A stretch of 64,000 bases of DNA from assembly GCA_021292105.1 (NCBI GenBank), contig CM037862.1, positions 1,248,501 to 1,312,500 of the forward strand. Reading direction: 5' to 3'. The stretch comes from Anadara kagoshimensis (lineage: Eukaryota; Mollusca; Bivalvia; Arcoida; Arcidae). Both the position numbers and the translations under genes were made by a program. This document shows positions 59,160 to 64,000 of this stretch, one piece after another (position 1 is the first letter of the stretch; every line of letters begins with the position of its first letter). The notes under the pieces were generated by a model. It had not been told where the DNA came from and ran no database searches. It was given only the letters and a program-made list of their open reading frames with translations.

Positions 59160-60510
59160 AACATACAAATCCATGTCGAAACCAAAATTACGAAGCAAAG
59201 TAAATAGAAACATTCCAATCCATGTACAGACCAAAATCTCAAAGCAAAGTAACAACAAACATATCACCCATGTTCAAAACTAAATCCTAAAGCAAAGTAA
59301 CAACACACATATCAATTATGTTCAAAACAACATCCCAAAGCAAAGTAACAACAAACATATCACCCATGTTCAAAACAAAATCCCAAAGCAAAGTAAAAAC
59401 AAACATATCATCCATGTTCAAAACAAAATCCCAAAGCAAAGTAAAAACAAAATCCCAAAGCAAAGTAAAAACAAACATATCATCCATGTTCAAAACAAAA
59501 TCCCAAAGCAAAGTAAAAACAAAATCCCAAAGCAAAGTAAAAACAAACATATCATCCATCATGTTCAAAACAAAATCCCAAAGCATAGTAAAAACAACAT
59601 CCCAAAGCAAAGTAACAACACACATATCAATTATGTTCAAAACAAAATCCCAAAGCAAAGTAAAAGCAAACATACCAATCTCTATGTTCAAAACAAAATC
59701 CCAAAGCAAAGTAACAACAAACATATCATCCATGTTCAAAACAAAATCTCAAAGCAAAGTAACAACAAACATATCAATTATGTTCAAAACAAAATCCCAA
59801 AGCAAAGTAAAAACAAACATACCAATCTCTATGTTCAAAACAAAATCCCAAAGCAAAGTAACAACAAACATATCATCCATGTTCAAAACAAAATCCCAAA
59901 GCAAAGTAACAACAAACATATCACCCATGTTCAAAACAAAATCCCAAAGGAAAGTAACAACAAACATATCATCCATGTTCAAAACAAAATCCCAAAGCAA
60001 AGTAAATACAAAAAACAAAATTCCAAAGGAAAGTAAAAACAAACATACCAATCTATGTTCAAACCAAAATACCAAAGCAAAGTAAAACAAACATACCAAC
60101 CGATGTCCAAAACAAAATACCAAAGCTAAGTAAAAACATACATACCAATCTATGTTCAAACCAAAATCCCAAACAAAATAAAACAAACATACCAATCTAT
60201 GTTAAAATCAAAATGCCGAAGCAAAGCAAACAACATACCAATTCATGTCCAAACCAGAAGTAAAAACAAACATACCAATCTATTTCCAAACCAAAAGTAA
60301 AAACAAACATACCGATCCATGTCCAAACCAAAAGTAAAACAACATTCAACTTTCTGTTCAAACCAAAAGTAACTACAAACATAGCAATTCATGTCCAAAC
60401 CAAAAGATAAAAAAACCTCATAACAATTCATGTTCAAACCAAAATCCCAAAATCAAAGTAAAAACAAACAAACCAATGTATGTCGAAACCAAAATCGAAA
60501 AGCAAAGTTA
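59160..60510. repeat. Minisatellite array derived from a dispersed repeat
   Basis: About 28-30 units of variable length (30-54 bp) are built from CATGTTCAAAACAAAATCCC and AAAGCAAAGTAAAAACAAAC. The 3' units are more diverged (ATGTCCAAACCAAAAGTAAA). The same text occurs once in the dispersed repeats at 3950 and 5900. Confidence 0.92.
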
Positions 60511-61099
60511 AAGCTTTGAAGCTTGCAAACTATTTATTTTGTTTTAAATTGTTGTATTTCAATATAGAAAAAAACATAGCTTCTTAATTGTCACCTTCAA
60601 CATTTTTACTTTGGTTCTGGATTTTGATTTAGACATAGATTAATAATATGTTTGTTTGTTTTTATTATAAAGTATCATGAAAATGTTACGATTACCGCTA
60701 TTAGGTTTTTTAACTTCGTGACAATGAATTTTACAGAATAAAGTGTTAAATGTACAGATTTAAAATTAATGTAAAATATACGTGTAAACAGTAAACAAAA
60801 CATCAAACGCGGGAAATTTTGGACTCCTCAGAGGGATACATATAATATCTCAACTCAATATACATAATAAATCCTTATTTACACCTGTCACAAACCAACC
60901 TATATCAGTGATATAAATAGAAAATTTATGTAGACTCATGTAGAGTCAGTGACCAAAATGATGTTGACTTTACTTACGAAAGAGAAAAATATACTTCGTA
61001 GAAACATACACAACGATTGAATCGTACAATGATAAAGAGTACAAAACACCCTGAGAGAACCAACATTAACAAGAATGTCATTGAACTGATACAAAAGTC

Positions 61100-61640
61100 T
61101 CACCAACGGAGACTTCGGATTTTTTTTTTCATTTTCAAGGCAACGGTCGACATTTTTTTTTTATTTTCGGTCTTAAAATGAGTTCTATACCTCCCATACA
61201 AGCTTAATGCAAAGTTTTATCTAGTTTGGAACACGCCTGAAAATAATTTAAGTAGTTCCGTTTCATCCCATTTGGGGCACTTTTTATTTTTTGGCGTTTT
61301 TCGTATTCATGGCAGTGACCGCCTTTTCATTTAACCTTTAGTCCAAGAATGAGTACCATGTTCCCTTTAAAACCATTCTGTAAAGTTTCATCTATTCTCG
61401 AGCACTTTTAATTTCTTCGCCTTTTTTCAGTTTCCATGGCAACGGTGGCCATTTTCAAAATTCAAAGTGTTTTTACTAAGTTCTACGCTTCCTATAAAAC
61501 CTTTCTGTGAAATTTCATTCAATTTGGAGCACTTTAAATGTGTCTACCTGTTTTCCATTTCCTTGGTAACCACCACCATTTTGAAAATTTAAAGCCTTTA
61601 GATAAGTTCTACGCTTCTAATACAGAACGCCTCAGGTTTT
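61100..61640. repeat. Degenerate tandem repeat, about 110-130 bp unit, 4 copies
   Basis: CATGGCAACGGTGGCCATTT, AAGTTCTACGCTTCCTATAA and GAAATTTCATTCAATTTGG recur in order with heavy divergence. Confidence 0.7.
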
Positions 61641-62180
61641 AATAAAGTGCTAGATGTGTCAATAAAGAATAATGAACTTGTGGTTTCAAGAGCGTTAAGA
61701 AGTGAATAAAGACGTTAATAAAGAACTTCAGCGTTCATATGATATGACTTCAGTCTTCGCTTTTTTTGGAACGACCATTCTATATTATTTTCCTCAAAAA
61801 AAAAAAAAAAAAAATAATAATAATAATGAAATGTCCTCAGATTAATAGTTTCAGTCTAAAAATTGTTTTTAACATATATCAGACTATAAAGGTTCAGCAG
61901 GTGACATACAATTTTATATACAATTTATTGGTAACGTCTGAATTTTTCATGATGTTTAAGTATGTTATTATTCTGATCATACAAAAGTAGAATAAAACAA
62001 GATCGCTTTAAAAACGAATGCAGTCTTTAGTAGGCCGCGAAAATTGTATCAATATGTTTTTATTTCATGTCTTCTCATGTGATCTTTAGAAAACATTTTA
62101 TTATATTCTTTTGGTCTTGGGCTTTGTTAACTCAGATATACCGTATATATACATATTTAATTTATACAAGAATTTCAACT

Positions 62181-62226
<46 letters not shown>
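62181..62226. repeat. (CA)n microsatellite
   Basis: Uninterrupted CA run. Confidence 0.95.
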
Positions 62227-62227
<1 letters not shown>

Positions 62228-64000
62228 ATCAGTTAAAATTTCCCAATATGAATCTATTTTCAAGAAAATTTTTCAGTGAATAAATATGTCCAAGTGTAAC
62301 ACATGTTTAAAATCATCAGACAAGGTGAAATTTGTGGATTAGGTGTTGTTTAACACATTATATATGCAATGTTAGCTTTAACATCACAACCTTTGTATTA
62401 GTTCATAATTAAAATGTTTAAACTGCATTGTAAGGCAACTCTCAAAAGACACATCAGTCTCAGTATGATGATATAGCTCTAGAACTTTGTGATATAAAGT
62501 CTGGCACTAGATTGCGTGCCGTTTTATGTTGTCAGAACATTTCTACGAATCAATAGTCGCCTGTACAAATTAACGGTCCATGTAAGAATCTAAACACAAT
62601 TAAAGGAATGAATAATTAAAAGTGAAGAAGATCACATGTAATCTATTATTTAAGGTGTCCAGGTAAACAATAGTCAATAACAATCAAAAACGATTACTCT
62701 GTTGATACATCCGTAGATGATCTGGAAGATCCTGGCATTCCTGGCAATCGATCCAACATGTACTATTACTTGATAATATCCGCAAGAAGATAACTATATA
62801 TGTCGACAAAAACTATTCAGCTACGAGTAGAGTTGTTGCACATTGTTAATACACATGTTCATTGCGTCGTGACTTTTCGAGATTGGACGCGATTGAACGC
62901 GATTTATACTCAATTGGGCAGCTTTAATAAGTGCCGACTCAACAAGAATGAAAGAATTTTTACCAGGGAGTAAAACAAACCTGTGGCGCAAAACACTCAA
63001 CTCCAACGTCTAAGAACTGACACCGCCTAAAATAATAGTGAAATAATTATGACTATTACCCAATACCACTCCAGTCAAACTGTAAATAGTATTTGTTTTA
63101 TATTATCAACTACGGTTTTTTCCAAGCATTTTATGAATCAAGATTTAGAATTTATTATCTATCCTATACTTTTTCGGCAAAACAATACCAAACAGATTTT
63201 TATGTTTTTTAAAAATTAGAAAAAAACGTATTGATAATAAACGAAGATGGTTCTGAAAACAGTTTAGGGAACCAGAATATCATAGCCAATAAATTTAAAC
63301 CAAATAGACAATCATCACCGATTTTATTAGAGTTGTTTCCCTAATCGGTCACTAAAAGTCTCCATTATACCAAGTACATTTCATAGCAAGCGAACTACTA
63401 GGTCCCGGCTAGCCCCACAAATAGAGCAGTATTGTGGCCGTAAATAAAATGTATTTTGATTTTTTTCTTAAAAAGTGTTGATATTACAGAACCACTCCAG
63501 GAACATAGAAGGTTAACACTGGTCGTTTCAGACCAAGCGAATTAGATTTACATGTTAAATAACATTGAACCAACCAACAACGCACTGCTTAAAATTTAAG
63601 GAAACATAAGTTTATAATTTATCATTATTTAGAAAAATAGAAGATGGATAATTAACCACAGTGAAGAACAATAAGAGTTGAGCCAAAACTGTCGGAATGT
63701 GAAAGAGGCTCAACCTGAAACGGTAAGAAAATAGAATAATCAGAGACTCTTCGGAAAATCTAAGAATATCAAAAAATTATACGTCATTGTTTTTGATCGA
63801 TGAACTGTATGCCACCCGTATTTGGTATGTGGACATATGTATCCCTAGGAACAATCAGATATACCATCTAACAATCACAGCAGACAGCCCTGACACGCAC
63901 AACAGACAGGACAGTGTTAAACCCATCAGTAAGTATAAATCTTCGTATTGTCTCAAAATTTCAGCTTTTTGATGAGCATATATATATTTAATTTTTAATA
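62227..64000. other. End of window, no gene supported
   Basis: AT-rich sequence. The segment 63790-63930 is open in one frame and ends in CATCA/GTAAGT, so it could be an exon of a gene extending beyond the window, but no domain is recognisable. Confidence 0.25.

Noticed and set aside
59318-60085. 255-codon open frame on plus, with 148- and 150-codon frames on minus
   Set aside because: It is generated by a minisatellite whose unit lengths are mostly multiples of three. It has low complexity, and both strands are open equally.

Overview
The window is AT-rich eukaryotic nuclear DNA from a lophotrochozoan animal, most likely a bivalve mollusc. The basis is: intron-rich genes with GT-AG introns, animal-type protein domains, several tRNA-derived SINE families, many short inverted-repeat elements, and a 2.3 kb element whose ends (AGCTCACCTGACC at the left, CAGGTGAGC then GGCCCATGGGCCTCTTGTT at the right) are of a kind I associate with bivalve genomes. 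No species call is possible from the sequence alone.

Three multi-exon host genes can be assembled with matching splice phases. (1) 6358-17378, plus strand: eight exons, 1228 codons, encoding a scaffold-type protein with two PDZ domains, a degenerate Roc (Ras-of-complex) segment, a COR domain and a C-terminal death domain. It resembles the ROCO proteins DAPK1 and MFHAS1 in its second half, but PDZ domains replace the usual kinase, ankyrin or LRR front end. (2) 28744-37757, plus strand: six coding exons, 328 aa, encoding a fold-type-II PLP enzyme of the serine racemase / threonine dehydratase family. A second, homologous copy of its third exon lies in the following intron with compatible phase, which looks like a mutually exclusive exon pair. 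(3) 45072-54709, minus strand: nine exons, 303 aa, encoding a protein with about seven membrane spans that I cannot assign to a family.

Layout. 1-6.3 kb: minisatellites, SINEs and inverted-repeat elements. 6.3-17.4 kb: PDZ-Roc-COR-death gene, including a 17-copy minisatellite built from one of its own exon-intron junctions. 17.4-28.6 kb: intergenic, with DNA-transposon-like elements and a 2 kb satellite array. 28.7-38 kb: PLP enzyme gene, with a 12 x 145 bp array inside a mobile element in an intron. 38-45 kb: intergenic, with a long near-perfect palindrome and nested MITEs. 45-54.7 kb: membrane protein gene, with a decayed LINE fragment in intron 1. 54.7-64 kb: intergenic, with fold-back elements and arrays.

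The three genes show no obvious functional link to each other. The most interesting items are the ROCO-like domain architecture, the duplicated alternative exon in the PLP enzyme, and the tandem amplification of a 5' splice site. No CRISPR array, rRNA gene, functional tRNA, retroviral or Polinton-like element was recognised.
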